Below are positions 1 through 8,530 of a DNA stretch of 64,000 bases, one piece after another (the first letter of the stretch is position 1; each line of letters begins with the position of its first letter). The DNA comes from Bradyrhizobium agreste (GTDB taxonomy: Bacteria > Pseudomonadota > Alphaproteobacteria > Rhizobiales > Xanthobacteraceae), in the NCBI RefSeq assembly GCF_016031625.1, contig NZ_JACCHP010000005.1, forward strand, positions 62,001 through 126,000, in the 5' to 3' direction. The position numbers and the translations under genes are program-made. Below the pieces are notes generated by a model that saw nothing but the letters and a program-made list of their open reading frames with translations, was not told the origin of the DNA and made no database searches.

Positions 1-22
1 ACCTCTGATCTCAATGACCCAT

Positions 23-829
23 TCAAGACTGCCCAGCTCTGTCGCGGTAGTCCTCAAGTTTTTGGATAGCATTCGCCGCCAGCACGCCGCGCCTGGCAAG
101 ATAGGTATCAATGATCTTTTGTGCCTTATCCACAGTCCAGGTCATCGCCTCGGCGAGCTCCGGCGCCGTCGCCCCAGCCTCAGCTAGCAACGTCGCCGCG
201 GTGCCTCGGTTGTCGTGGAAGTTTAGGTCACCGGCGCCAACGGCGTCCGAGTCCTCGCGCCAATGATCATTGAAGTATCGCTTGGTGTAGGCCTTGCCGG
301 TGGGTGTCAACATCACTAGGGCGCCAACGCGGGGCAGGGTATCGAGATGCGCCTTCAGCTCCCGGGTAGCCGGAATCCAAAGCATCTTGCCGGTCTTGCT
401 AGATCGGATTTGCACGCGTTGCCCATCGTATCGCGTCCAGGCGAACTTGCGAACGTCGCTGGCGCGCATAGCGGTGTTTCGGACCAGGATCATGGCGGTC
501 ACCATCGCAGGCCGCGCGGTCTTGATGAACTGCTGCTGTAGCTCCTCCGACCACGTCTTATCGGCCCGGTCGCTCTTGTAGAGCCGGTGGAAGGTCGGAA
601 TTGGGTGATGCTTGATCCGGCGCTGCTCTTTCGCGAACGACAGCACGCGGCATAGAGCCGACATGAGATTGTCTGCCGATCGGCGCGAGGTCTTGCCTAG
701 CTCCTGGTGCCATGCGAGGGCGTCCGCTGCGAATGCGTCGGCGTCGTCCGCATTGTTGAACGTGTCCTCTGGGACCGTGCCCCACTTCTGCTCAATGCGC
801 TTGAGCTTCCAGGGATACTGCTTGCGAAA
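23..829 (-). pseudogene. Tyrosine recombinase (phage integrase), 5'-truncated remnant
   Basis: The open frame runs from just after an in-frame TAA at 830-832 to a TGA at 23, about 268 codons. The only ATG (664) lies well inside the protein. Codons upstream of it continue a plausible core-binding (SAM-like) domain, so the gene has lost its 5' end rather than starting at 664. The catalytic domain is visible: the first arginine in RASDVRKFAW, the box II pattern H-x-x-R in LNFHDNRGTA, and the nucleophile tyrosine in IIDTYLARR. These are the family's R-H-R-Y residues for site-specific DNA strand exchange. The remnant probably marks the edge of an integrated element to the left. Assignment to the family is firm; the claim that it is non-functional is inferred from the missing start. 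Confidence 0.75.
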
Positions 830-921
830 TTACGGTGACAGTGCACTCAACTGACCTAACGCGCGGCGCTGTATCGTGTCGCAGGGCTTTGCGTCGACCC
901 AAATGAGTGCACACGGTAATC
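829..921. repeat. Imperfect inverted repeat at the broken 5' end of the integrase
   Basis: The left arm at 829-849 (ATTACGGTG plus four extra bases plus TGCACTCA) is repeated in inverted orientation at 902-921 (TGAGTGCACACGGTAAT). About 50 bases separate them. The arm overlaps the exact point where the integrase frame is interrupted, so it could be a recombination scar or the end of a small insertion. The rest of 833-1300 contains no convincing gene. Confidence 0.35.
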
Positions 922-1300
922 GTAGTGGCACGATCTTGGGTTCGTCGCAGGTGCGGGAACGATCGCAGTCGGCGGTGCTGCGTCGAACTAGCCTCACGTT
1001 GAAATAGGCCAGGACTGTTACTAAGCGACCGAAACACTGCGTCAGTCGCCCCGCTGAGAAGAACTCTTTGGGACAGAAACAAATCGCCCAAAAATTCCAT
1101 CGTGAAATCATCAGGATAGGGCCATCAGTCAGGTTCATAAGGTCATCCGCACTTTTTTGCGTAAAGTGCAAGTGTGAGCGGTCACTCAGTAAGCCATTGT
1201 TTTACCACTCGAAACTGATTCTGTTTTGAAGCCCATTGCGAAAATTTGACAAGGCCGTCAAATCAAACGGTGACGGTCCGGCGAAGGTCCAAGAAATTGA

Positions 1301-1489
1301 TTGGAGGACCATGCCGTGCGTCGAATGCCTAAATTGAAAGTGAAAGTACCAGGAGCTTCTGTTAGCGCCGACGGCACAATCGGAATTATTGGGGCCATCA
1401 CCCGTCTTAGTGGTCTTATGCCTTGTCTGTCACTTTGCAGCCGTTCGTATGGCTCCGTTTCTTTTCAATTGAGTGTGGGGGATCAATAG
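1301..1489 (+). CDS. Small ORF of unknown function next to an integrase
   Basis: This 62-codon frame ends with a TAG that directly abuts the ATG of the next gene at 1490. I do not recognise the product. It has a basic start (RRMPKLKVKV) and a hydrophobic middle, without a clear signal peptide or domain. The tight junction with the downstream integrase is the only argument that it is translated. It could equally be a leader-length chance frame. Confidence 0.25.
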   Translation: MEDHAVRRMPKLKVKVPGASVSADGTIGIIGAITRLSGLMPCLSLCSRSYGSVSFQLSVGDQ

Positions 1490-2407
1490 ATGCTCACTGT
1501 CTCTGCACTGATCGATGAATACATGACGGATCAAACTTCCAAATATCATGCACTCAGCTATCGCGTTCGCCTGAATAACGCTCGGTATCTCTCAAGGATT
1601 AGAGCAGATCGTGGCAATCAGGTTGTGAGTGGAATAACCCGTCGCATGTTGGGCTACTGGTATAAACGTTGGTCCGAGAAGGGCGAGACTTCTGGACGGA
1701 TTTTTATTTCTCAACTTCGCGCCATAGCGTTTCACGGTGTTTTGCAGCGAGACGATTCTGATTGTTACCGCCTCGTACGAATACTGGATACCTTTGAACT
1801 TCCTTCCAGACCCGCGCGCGACGTTCGTCTTACGTTTGCTCACGCTGAAGCAATAATCGAAAGAGCTCATTTTTGCGGATGGTGTTCGATGGCGATTGGT
1901 CAAGCCTTCCAGTACGAACTGCTCATGAAGCAAAAGGATGTCATTGGGGAGTGGGTCCCTGCCGAAGCATTCAAAGGAGCTAGCGATGTTTGTCACGATG
2001 GCAAGTGTTGGACCTCAGGAATTCGATGGGAAGAAATCGACGACCAATTTATCCTCAGGCACCCGACGAAGAGCCGCGAGCGTCATATCAATGTTGACCT
2101 GAAACGTGCTCCGCTAGTCATGCAAGAACTGCGAACCTGGGCCCACCCAACGAAGGTCGGTCCCTTGCTGCGCAAAGAATATCCTAGCAATGGTCCAGTT
2201 CTTATCTGCGACGTAACTGGCCTGCCATGGATTGCCTCCGAATATAGGAGAAAGTGGCGAATACTGGCCGACGGGGCCGGGGTTCCCAAAACCGTAAAGA
2301 ACATGGACAGTCGCGCGGGCGCAAAGGTCATTTCAATAGCAGGCCGCGACATCCGCGTGTTCGAGCGGCACCGACCCGGTTCGCTCGATTTAGTTGGAGT
2401 CCGTTAA
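1490..2407 (+). pseudogene. Rhizobial-type integrase with degraded C terminus
   Basis: The first ~270 residues resemble a rhizobial phage-integrase family: a core-binding segment at the N terminus, then QAFQYELLMKQKDVIGEW, GIRWEEID, FILRHPTKS and a block ending NMDSRAGA. In intact relatives the NMDSRAGA block is followed by the H and Y catalytic motifs (HAATHSD- and QRY-like). Here the sequence changes abruptly after NMDSRAGA and stops at residue 305, so the distal active-site residues are missing. A GGGGGAT Shine-Dalgarno precedes the ATG. It should fold only partly and not recombine DNA. Together with the remnant at 23-829 it makes this a decayed integration site. The comparison is from memory of the family. 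Confidence 0.7.
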
Positions 2408-2615
2408 ATCACAGCTTGAAAAGGCGCGCGCTTGCTCCACGACGGCATTCTATTTGGGGGTGGCGCATTTGTGCATGCTGGGCTCTGCCTTCTTGTTTTA
2501 TGCATGACGCGACGAATCGAGTTCGTCATGAGTAGATCTCTACTTTCTTTGAAGGGCTCAGCCCGCTGCCAGGCTGAGTCACCCTGAATAGGTGCGCCAT
2601 CACCGCAATTTCCAT

Positions 2616-3287
2616 CTACCTCAAATACCCCACCACCATCCTTGTCGTCTCGTCCACCAGCACCTTCACCATCTTCTCCGACAGCATCTCGGCGCCGTTC
2701 AGCACCGTGTTGTGCGCGATGGCTTCGATCGTGCTCACGCACATGAACGCTGCGAGCGCGGGGTCGATCTTGCGCATGTCCTTGCGGTGGCGTTCGAGAT
2801 AGGCGCGCACGAGGGCGTGGATTTCGTGGCTGTAGGCCTCGACCTCGGCAAGGTGGCCGGAGCGGGGGATCTGCTCGGCGAGGATGCGGTGCAGGTCGGG
2901 GTCGATGTGATGGGCCTCGATCGCGACCGTGACGAGGCGGCGCACGGCTTTCTCGATCGGCAGGTCGGCAACCTCCGCGAAGGCAGCGCGGACGAGCCTC
3001 ATGATCGCCTCGTTGTGACGGTCGATCACGGCGGCGACGAGCGCCTCCTTGCTGGGAAAATATTGATAGAGCGAGCCGACGCTGACGCCGGCGACGTCCG
3101 CGATGCGGTTGGTGCTGGCCTTCTCAAAGCCTTCCCTGACCAGAATGCGAGCAGTTGCCTCGACCAGCGCCTCGACCGTGGCGCGGGATCGCTGCTGCGA
3201 GGCTTTTTTCCGGGGTGTTGTCGGCGGTTTGCGGGCCACGGTCTTGTGATCTGAATGCGAGTGGAAAAAGCGAGTGAATGCTCGCAT
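2616..3287 (-). CDS. TetR/AcrR family transcriptional regulator
   Basis: The 223-residue protein has a basic N-terminal tail (~1-35) and a TetR helix-turn-helix at ~58-79 (TNRIADVAGVSVGSLYQYFPSKEAL), split here as TNRIADVAGVS and VGSLYQYFPSK. A helical ligand-binding domain fills the rest. The reading frame is open far upstream, but the ATG at 3287 gives the standard length. It is divergent from the alpha/beta hydrolase at 3354 with 66 bases between them, the usual arrangement for a repressor and its target. An inverted pair of AATGCGAG arms (3254-3261 and 3281-3288) over the start could be an operator, but this is weak. The ligand is unknown. Confidence 0.85.
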   Translation of the reverse strand: MRAFTRFFHSHSDHKTVARKPPTTPRKKASQQRSRATVEALVEATARILVREGFEKASTNRIADVAGVSVGSLYQYFPSKEALVAAVIDRHNEAIMRLVRAAFAEVADLPIEKAVRRLVTVAIEAHHIDPDLHRILAEQIPRSGHLAEVEAYSHEIHALVRAYLERHRKDMRKIDPALAAFMCVSTIEAIAHNTVLNGAEMLSEKMVKVLVDETTRMVVGYLR

Positions 3288-3353
3288 TATATCGACAAGT
3301 GGCGGCGGGTCGGCAAGCCTCTTCGTCGCCAGGTCGAAACAGGTGGAGGGGAT

Positions 3354-4334
3354 GTGGCGATAAGCGTTGCAAGACTTGTATCGGCGTTTCAGTTCTGCCC
3401 GGGTGCTTGCGTATTCGGTGCGCGGGCCTCGCGCGATCCCGCCCCGAGCCTGCAAAGCCGCGCCTTCAACCTGCTGCTGCGGCAGCTCCCTTACAAGGCC
3501 CAGCTCGCATCCGCCGAAGCGGTGCAGGCGCGTGTGCAGAAGCTGGCACTGGCGCCGGCCTCTCATGAGCCGATTGGACTGGGCCGCGATGTCGAGGTGA
3601 CCCTGACCAAGATGGGGGGATGGCCGGTCTACTACACCGCGCCGTCCTCGGGCCACGAGGGCTGCAACTACGTCATGTTCCTGCATGGCGGCGGCTACAT
3701 CAACGAGATCGTGCCGGCGCATTGGCGCTTCGTCGGCGAGATGACGCGCAAGGCGCGCGTCTCGTGCGTCGTGCCGATCTACCCGCTGGCGCCGCGCGCG
3801 ACCGCCAAGGACGTCGTGCCGGCGACGGCCGAGCTGCTGCGCATGCTGCTGGAAGACGCAGGCGAGGCAAAGGTGACGGTGGTCGGCAATTCGGCTGGCG
3901 CTGGCCTTGCGCTCGCCGCCTGCCAATGGCTGCGCGATCGCGGTCATCGGCAGCCGAGCCGGATGCTGCTGATCTCGCCCGCGGCAGATGCATCGGTCAG
4001 CCGTCCGGAGCAGCTTGCGATCGCGGCGCGCGATCCGATCCAGGACATTCCGGGCATCGTCGAGGCGGCACGGCTCTATGCCGGCGAGCTCGATGTCGGC
4101 CATCCCTTCGTCAGCCCGCTCAACGGCGGCTTCCGCGCGCTGGCGCCGATGACGATCTTTTCAGGCACGCGCGATCTGCTCTATCCCGACAGCGTCGATC
4201 TTGCCGCAAGGGCGAGGGTGGTCGGCGTGCCGGTCGAGCTGCATCTGCTGCGCGAGCAACCGCACAACTTCGCGCTGATGCCGACGCCGGAAGGGCGGCG
4301 GGCGCGTGCGATCATCTTGCGTGAGGTGGCTTAG
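3354..4334 (+). CDS. Alpha/beta hydrolase of the HSL (hormone-sensitive lipase) family
   Basis: An esterase-type hydrolase of ~326 residues. The oxyanion-hole motif HGGGY is at ~111-115, the nucleophile elbow GNSAG has Ser at ~180, the acid is the Asp in TRDLLYPDS and the catalytic His lies in EQPHNFAL. These are the hallmarks of the bacterial HSL/GDXG family, which hydrolyses short-chain esters in the cytoplasm. The GTG at 3354 follows a GGAGGGG purine run, though the spacing is short. An earlier in-frame start would overlap the divergent TetR gene. Regulation by that neighbour is the simple expectation. The natural substrate cannot be read from the sequence. Confidence 0.82.
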   Translation: MAISVARLVSAFQFCPGACVFGARASRDPAPSLQSRAFNLLLRQLPYKAQLASAEAVQARVQKLALAPASHEPIGLGRDVEVTLTKMGGWPVYYTAPSSGHEGCNYVMFLHGGGYINEIVPAHWRFVGEMTRKARVSCVVPIYPLAPRATAKDVVPATAELLRMLLEDAGEAKVTVVGNSAGAGLALAACQWLRDRGHRQPSRMLLISPAADASVSRPEQLAIAARDPIQDIPGIVEAARLYAGELDVGHPFVSPLNGGFRALAPMTIFSGTRDLLYPDSVDLAARARVVGVPVELHLLREQPHNFALMPTPEGRRARAIILREVA

Positions 4335-4487
4335 AAGGAAGGCGTGATCATTGTCACAGAGCGCAGTGCCGCGATCGGTCTGGCGCTGGCGGTGTCAGCA
4401 CGGAGGGATAAGTGGCCCCCGGGGCGTTTCCTCTTGGATCGGTCGTCCTGGTATCCGTGGTCCTGATACCAGTAGTTTTGCGGGGCC

Positions 4488-4727
4488 TTAGGCGCGGCCC
4501 TTGATCTCATAGTGACCCGGCACGCATTTGTAGCGCTCGAGGCGCCAGTTCGCGTGATAGATCGGATGCTCGCCCATCCATTTCGCTAAGGGCGCCTGCG
4601 CACCGATCGCACACTGCATCATCGAAATCTCGGGCGTCATGTTGCTGTCGGTCACGATCTCCTCGACGCAACTGCCCAAGCTGGCTGCGCCAAGCCGGCA
4701 AAGTACGGCAACGACGGTCACGAACAT
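4488..4727 (-). CDS. Small secreted or membrane-anchored hypothetical protein
   Basis: Starting at the ATG at 4727, preceded by AGGTGATAGGA, the product has 79 residues. A hydrophobic N terminus (MFVTVVAVLCRLGAASLGSC) could be a signal peptide or lipobox-like leader. The mature part holds two further cysteines (MMQCAIG and RYKCVPG), a WMGEHPIYH stretch and a basic C terminus. Paired cysteines in an exported protein suggest a disulfide. I do not recognise the family. It stands alone, convergent with the hydrolase gene. Confidence 0.55.
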   Translation of the reverse strand: MFVTVVAVLCRLGAASLGSCVEEIVTDSNMTPEISMMQCAIGAQAPLAKWMGEHPIYHANWRLERYKCVPGHYEIKGRA

Positions 4728-5205
4728 TCCTATCACCTCGTCGGTTGTTTCTGACCACGAAGAGGATGCAAGCGGAGTGCCAGAGCCTGTGACATGCAAA
4801 CAACACGCGGGCCTAGTCGACTCAACCCAGCGTCCACCCCCCTTTTGGCGATTCGGATTGTAAAAAAATTGCCATTAACCCGAAGCCGGACAAACACGGG
4901 GAACCCGCCGAAAAACACCTGGGGATGATCGATCGCCAGGGCCGCGCGGCCTATGAGCCACGTCATAACGCCTGCAGAGCATCACGCGCAGCAGCGCGCG
5001 GGCCACAGGCGCCCGGTAGCCGTGGCGCGTTCAACGTGGCGTAGCTCGAGTGGCGCGAATAGTCCGTCCGCCGAAATAGGGAAGGCGAAGATGCCGGCAC
5101 ACCGGCTTTTACCCGCGGATGTCGCGCTGCTACAGTTTTGTGCGCGCTGCGGTCAGCGGCGCCGCGACCAAGAAAGACACCGACAAGGGGAGGGACCGAA
5201 GTCCC
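4728..5205. other. Intergenic region without a convincing gene (478 bases)
   Basis: Short open frames occur on both strands but lack ribosome sites and recognisable domains. The part from about 4970 to 5090 is GC-rich and compositionally like the interspersed repeat sequence found elsewhere in the window. The GGGGAGGG at 5187-5194 is the ribosome site of the next gene. I see no RNA gene here. Confidence 0.4.
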
Positions 5206-6177
5206 ATGAAGGATTTTGCTGGAAAGATCGCAGTCATCACCGGCGGCGGCACGGGAATGGGGCGTGAGCTCGCGCGGCAGCTCGTCGCCGAAGGCTGCAA
5301 TGTCGCGATGTGCGACGTCTCGGAAGCGGCCATGGCCGAGACCAAGCGGCTGTGCGAGGCCGAGAAGCTGCCGCAGGGCCTGCGCGTCACGACGCACATC
5401 GCCGACGTGGCGATCGAGGATCACCTGAAGCGGTTTCGCGACGAGCTCGCCGAGCAGCAGAACACGGACAGGATCCACCTGCTGTTCAACAATGCCGGCA
5501 TCGGCGGCGGCGGCAGCCTGTTCACCAACACCCGCGAGCAATGGGAGCGCACCTTCAACATCTGCTGGGGCGGCGTCTATCTCGGCGTCCGCACCTTCCT
5601 GCCGATGCTGGTCGCCGCGGACGAGGCCCACATCGTCAACACCGCGAGCGTCAACGGCTTTTGGGCCTCGATCGGCATGAACCAGGCGCACACCGCCTAC
5701 AGCGCGGCCAAGTTCGCGGTGAAGGGATTTACCGAAGCGCTGATCAACGACCTTCGCCTGCACGCCCCGCACGTCAAATGCTCGGTGGTGATGCCGGGCC
5801 ACATCGGCACGTCCATCGTTTCCAATTCGCGCAAGGTGCAGAGCGGCGACGGCTCGGAGCGGCTCAATGCCGACGAGGTGGCGCTGACCCGCAAGCGCAT
5901 GGCCGCGGCCGGGGCGCCGGATGCCGACACGATGTCGGACGAGGACATCCAGGCCGCGTTCGCCGAGCGCGCCCGCAGCTTCCTGGAGGACGCGCCGACC
6001 ACCGCCGCGCAGGCGGCGAAGATCATTCTCGACGGCGTCAAGGCCGAGCGGTGGCGCATCCTCGTCGGCGAGGATGCGAGGCGCCTCGACGAGCGCGTGC
6101 GCGCCACGCCGGAGCAGGCTTACGACCGTGCCTTCTACGAAAGTTTCACGCAGGAGGTCGGCTGGCGGCTCGGTTGA
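5206..6177 (+). CDS. Short-chain dehydrogenase/reductase (SDR)
   Basis: A 323-residue NAD(P)-dependent oxidoreductase of the classical SDR type. The Rossmann motif TGGGTGMG is at 12-19, NNAG at 95-98, and the catalytic Ser148, Tyr165 and Lys169 are in place (YSAAK). The protein is longer than the usual 250 residues because of a C-terminal helical extension. The ATG at 5206 has the strong GGGGAGGG ribosome site and removes a meaningless upstream extension. Acidic residues in CDVSE after beta-2 favour NAD(H) over NADP(H). The substrate is unknown, and no operon partner is evident on this strand. Confidence 0.85.
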   Translation: MKDFAGKIAVITGGGTGMGRELARQLVAEGCNVAMCDVSEAAMAETKRLCEAEKLPQGLRVTTHIADVAIEDHLKRFRDELAEQQNTDRIHLLFNNAGIGGGGSLFTNTREQWERTFNICWGGVYLGVRTFLPMLVAADEAHIVNTASVNGFWASIGMNQAHTAYSAAKFAVKGFTEALINDLRLHAPHVKCSVVMPGHIGTSIVSNSRKVQSGDGSERLNADEVALTRKRMAAAGAPDADTMSDEDIQAAFAERARSFLEDAPTTAAQAAKIILDGVKAERWRILVGEDARRLDERVRATPEQAYDRAFYESFTQEVGWRLG

Positions 6178-6484
6178 GGCCGTCTCCATGCACGAGGCGG
6201 ACGCGCAGCCCGCCGCCACGGGTCAGACTGGTTCGTGCGCCCAGCGAGGCGCGGCAATATGGGTATGATGATCGTCATGGCAAGAGATGCCCGAGTAATT
6301 CTACGTGCCAGCTGCTGCCAATGTTCGGCGCGCACCATGAGCTCTTGGAAGCTCACGCATCCGTCGTGACCTGTTCAAGCGATGTTGATCTCAAATGCCT
6401 GTAATGGCGCGCACGGCGGCTTGGTGGGGGACCTGAAATGGTTTAGTCAAGCGAGGTAACGCGACGACCAGAGCGTAGCTCCCG
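6178..6484. other. Intergenic region, nothing recognised (307 bases)
   Basis: No frame here has both a ribosome site and a recognisable product, and I see no terminator hairpin with a T-run. It must contain the promoter of the gene at 6485, but no clear -35/-10 pair stands out. Confidence 0.35.
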
Positions 6485-7597
6485 ATGATGCCCGCATGCC
6501 TCTCCGACGACTGGACCTTTTGCCCGGAACGAGAGGACATTTCAGCTGAGTTCACGCGGCTGCTCACGGCGGCCCAGGAGGGCGGCGCCACGATCGCGGA
6601 ATGCCTGATGATCGCGCGGCAGCTCAAGCGCGGCGACGACCGCTCCTGGCATCGCGAGTGGAAGAAGCTGGCGCAGACCAATCGGCAGCGCGCGGAGGCC
6701 GCGTTCGCGGAGGGGCACCTCGCCAGCGCGCAGCGCAATTGGCTGCGCGCGATGAACTATTATGGTGCCGCAGCGATGCCGCTCGACCCCGCCGACGAGC
6801 GCCGCTGGGTCGCGGTGCTGGCGATGCAGGAATGTGCGCGCCGCTACCTCGCCGCGCGCAGCCCGGCAGGCGAGGTGGTGACGATACCCTGGCTCGACGG
6901 GCATTCGCTGCAGGGTTACTTTCTGCTTGCGCCATCCGGGAAGGAGCCCGCTCCGACCGTGATCTGCATCGGCGAGCCTGGCCACCGCAAGGAAGAATTT
7001 CTGTTCAAGCTCGTGCCGCACGCGCGCGAGCGCGGCTTCTCGATGCTGGCGCTCGACCTGTTCGGCGATCAGCGCGACGACTTTCTCGAGGCGCTATTGC
7101 GGCGCCAGGATCTCGAGAGCGCGATCCCCGGCGTCATGGATTATCTGGAGACGCGGCAGGACGTCGACTTCGCGCGCGTCGGGATCATCGCCGATGGCTG
7201 GGGCTCGTCCTTCGTGGCGCGCGCGGTCTTGCAGGAGCCGCGGCTTGCCGCCGCCGTCTGCGACGGCGGCCTGTGGGACCTGCACGAGCGAGCCTTCTTC
7301 GCCAGCCGATTCGCGATGAGTGACGTCAGCATCGTCCCGGTGCCACATGCGCCGCTGATGGCCTCCAGCGCCGATTGCCCCGTGCTGATCACGCTCGGCG
7401 AGGACGGCTGGCTCAAGGCCGATCGGGCGCGTCAGCTCGTCCGGAACTCCCGGCTCGGCAGCTCGGATGTCATGCTGAAAGTGTTCACCGCGGCGGAGAC
7501 CGGCGCAGCGCAGGCCCATGCCGACAATCCCAGCCTTGCCAACGAGTACATCTTCGACTGGCTCGAATCGCGCCTCCGCGCCGCCAGGCGGATCTAG
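6485..7597 (+). CDS. Alpha/beta-hydrolase-fold protein (FrsA/DUF1100-like) lacking the catalytic serine
   Basis: The 370-residue protein has an N-terminal helical region of ~120 residues (EWKKLAQTNRQRAEAAF, NWLRAMNYYGAAAM) followed by an alpha/beta hydrolase core (PTVICIGEPGHRKEE, LALDLFGD). This architecture matches the FrsA and 2,6-dihydroxypseudooxynicotine hydrolase group. Where that group has GxSxG after a VGI-type strand, this protein reads VGIIADGWGSSF, placing Gly238 at the nucleophile position. A canonical serine hydrolase mechanism is therefore not supported; an offset serine (SS at 241-242) cannot be excluded. Met1 or Met2 could be the start. It is convergent with the MarR gene at 7613. 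Confidence 0.65.
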   Translation: MMPACLSDDWTFCPEREDISAEFTRLLTAAQEGGATIAECLMIARQLKRGDDRSWHREWKKLAQTNRQRAEAAFAEGHLASAQRNWLRAMNYYGAAAMPLDPADERRWVAVLAMQECARRYLAARSPAGEVVTIPWLDGHSLQGYFLLAPSGKEPAPTVICIGEPGHRKEEFLFKLVPHARERGFSMLALDLFGDQRDDFLEALLRRQDLESAIPGVMDYLETRQDVDFARVGIIADGWGSSFVARAVLQEPRLAAAVCDGGLWDLHERAFFASRFAMSDVSIVPVPHAPLMASSADCPVLITLGEDGWLKADRARQLVRNSRLGSSDVMLKVFTAAETGAAQAHADNPSLANEYIFDWLESRLRAARRI

Positions 7598-7612
7598 CAG
7601 CCTTCTCCCGGG

Positions 7613-8119
7613 TCAGAAGTCGAGACTGAGGCGGACGCAGGCCTTTTCGAGACGGGTCTTCAGTGTCGCGAGCTTGGTGGTGAATTCCGTCAGCTCGGCC
7701 TCGTCGAACTCCTGAAAGACGAATTCCTTGATGGTCTTGTACTGCTCGTTGAGGCTTGCCAGGTGCTTCTGCGTCTTCTCGGTCAGGGATAGCCGGACCA
7801 CGCGCGCGTCGGTCGGCGAGGGGCGGCGGCGCAACAGCCCCTTCTTTTCCAGCAGCTTGGACTGGGTGGTGACGAAGGACGGATCGACGTGGAGGAGCTT
7901 GGACACGACGTTGACCGGAATACCGTCGTCCTTGTCGAGGTCGGAGATGGCCATCAGGATCAGCCATTGCGGGCCGCTGATGCCGAGCGTCCTCGCCCAG
8001 AACTGACGCAGCTCCTCGAGATACATGTTGATCGACGATATCTCCCAGGTGAAGCGCCTGATGATATCCAGGTTGCCGATGGTGCGCAGGCGCGCTCCTT
8101 CCTTCCTCGTCGCGGACAC
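7613..8119 (-). CDS. MarR family transcriptional regulator
   Basis: The 168-residue protein shows a MarR winged helix: helices around GPQWLILMAISDL and VNVVSKLLHVDPSFVTTQSKLLEKKG, then the wing LLRRRPSPTDARVVRLSLTEK with the conserved Asp-Ala-Arg. Flanking helices would form the dimer interface. It is not divergent from an obvious target; the nearest upstream gene is the porin, over 400 bases away and facing the other way, so control of the porin is possible but unproven. The start at 8119 gives the typical family length. Confidence 0.85.
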   Translation of the reverse strand: MSATRKEGARLRTIGNLDIIRRFTWEISSINMYLEELRQFWARTLGISGPQWLILMAISDLDKDDGIPVNVVSKLLHVDPSFVTTQSKLLEKKGLLRRRPSPTDARVVRLSLTEKTQKHLASLNEQYKTIKEFVFQEFDEAELTEFTTKLATLKTRLEKACVRLSLDF

Positions 8120-8530
8120 AGCGTCACTCCCGCAAGCTGATTCTCTTCCGATCGTTCATTTGCGGCGGGCATAGTCCACGCAACTCTGCTCTGACGCAAG
8201 TGCAGAGCAGGCTAATTTTGTCACGAAAACTACAAATATGATCGGATCAGCATTTTTCGCTCAGCCCCCGGCCTGTTGCGCCGGAGACACAGGACTCGTG
8301 AAACCATAAAGCTGATCTAATAAACTATTTTGATTAACGGAACGGCGCGGGCATATTGCGTGACGACGGTGGGGGGTTCTCGATCGTCCCGTTGCAGGTG
8401 GTTCGCTCACGTCCCTCGCGAATGCGGGTACGTCCGAAAACGCGAAGCGGCCGAGCGGATTGATGAAGAGACGGGGATCTGGGGGGCCTTACGGTCCGGT
8501 CTCCGTGAATGAGCAACTTGGAGGTTTTAA
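8120..8530. promoter_or_regulatory. Divergent upstream region of marR and the porin (411 bases)
   Basis: No gene is seen. The left part, near 8200-8340, is AT-rich compared with its surroundings and suits promoter function. The right half forms a long leader for the porin and ends in the ribosome site GGAGG at 8520-8524. Long leaders are common for outer-membrane protein genes and are frequent sRNA targets, but I can identify no specific element. Confidence 0.4.

Noticed and set aside
830..1171. 113-codon minus-strand frame upstream of the first integrase remnant
   Set aside because: No domain, Cys/Trp/Phe-rich odd composition and no link to a neighbour; probably chance in decayed DNA.
3254..3288. 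Inverted AATGCGAG arms at the TetR start as its operator
   Set aside because: The arms are 19 bases apart and mostly inside the coding start, so support is too weak to list as an operator.
3288..4103. Extension of the TetR frame to a 495-residue protein
   Set aside because: The extra part is antisense to the HSL hydrolase and has no domain; the ATG at 3287 gives a normal TetR.
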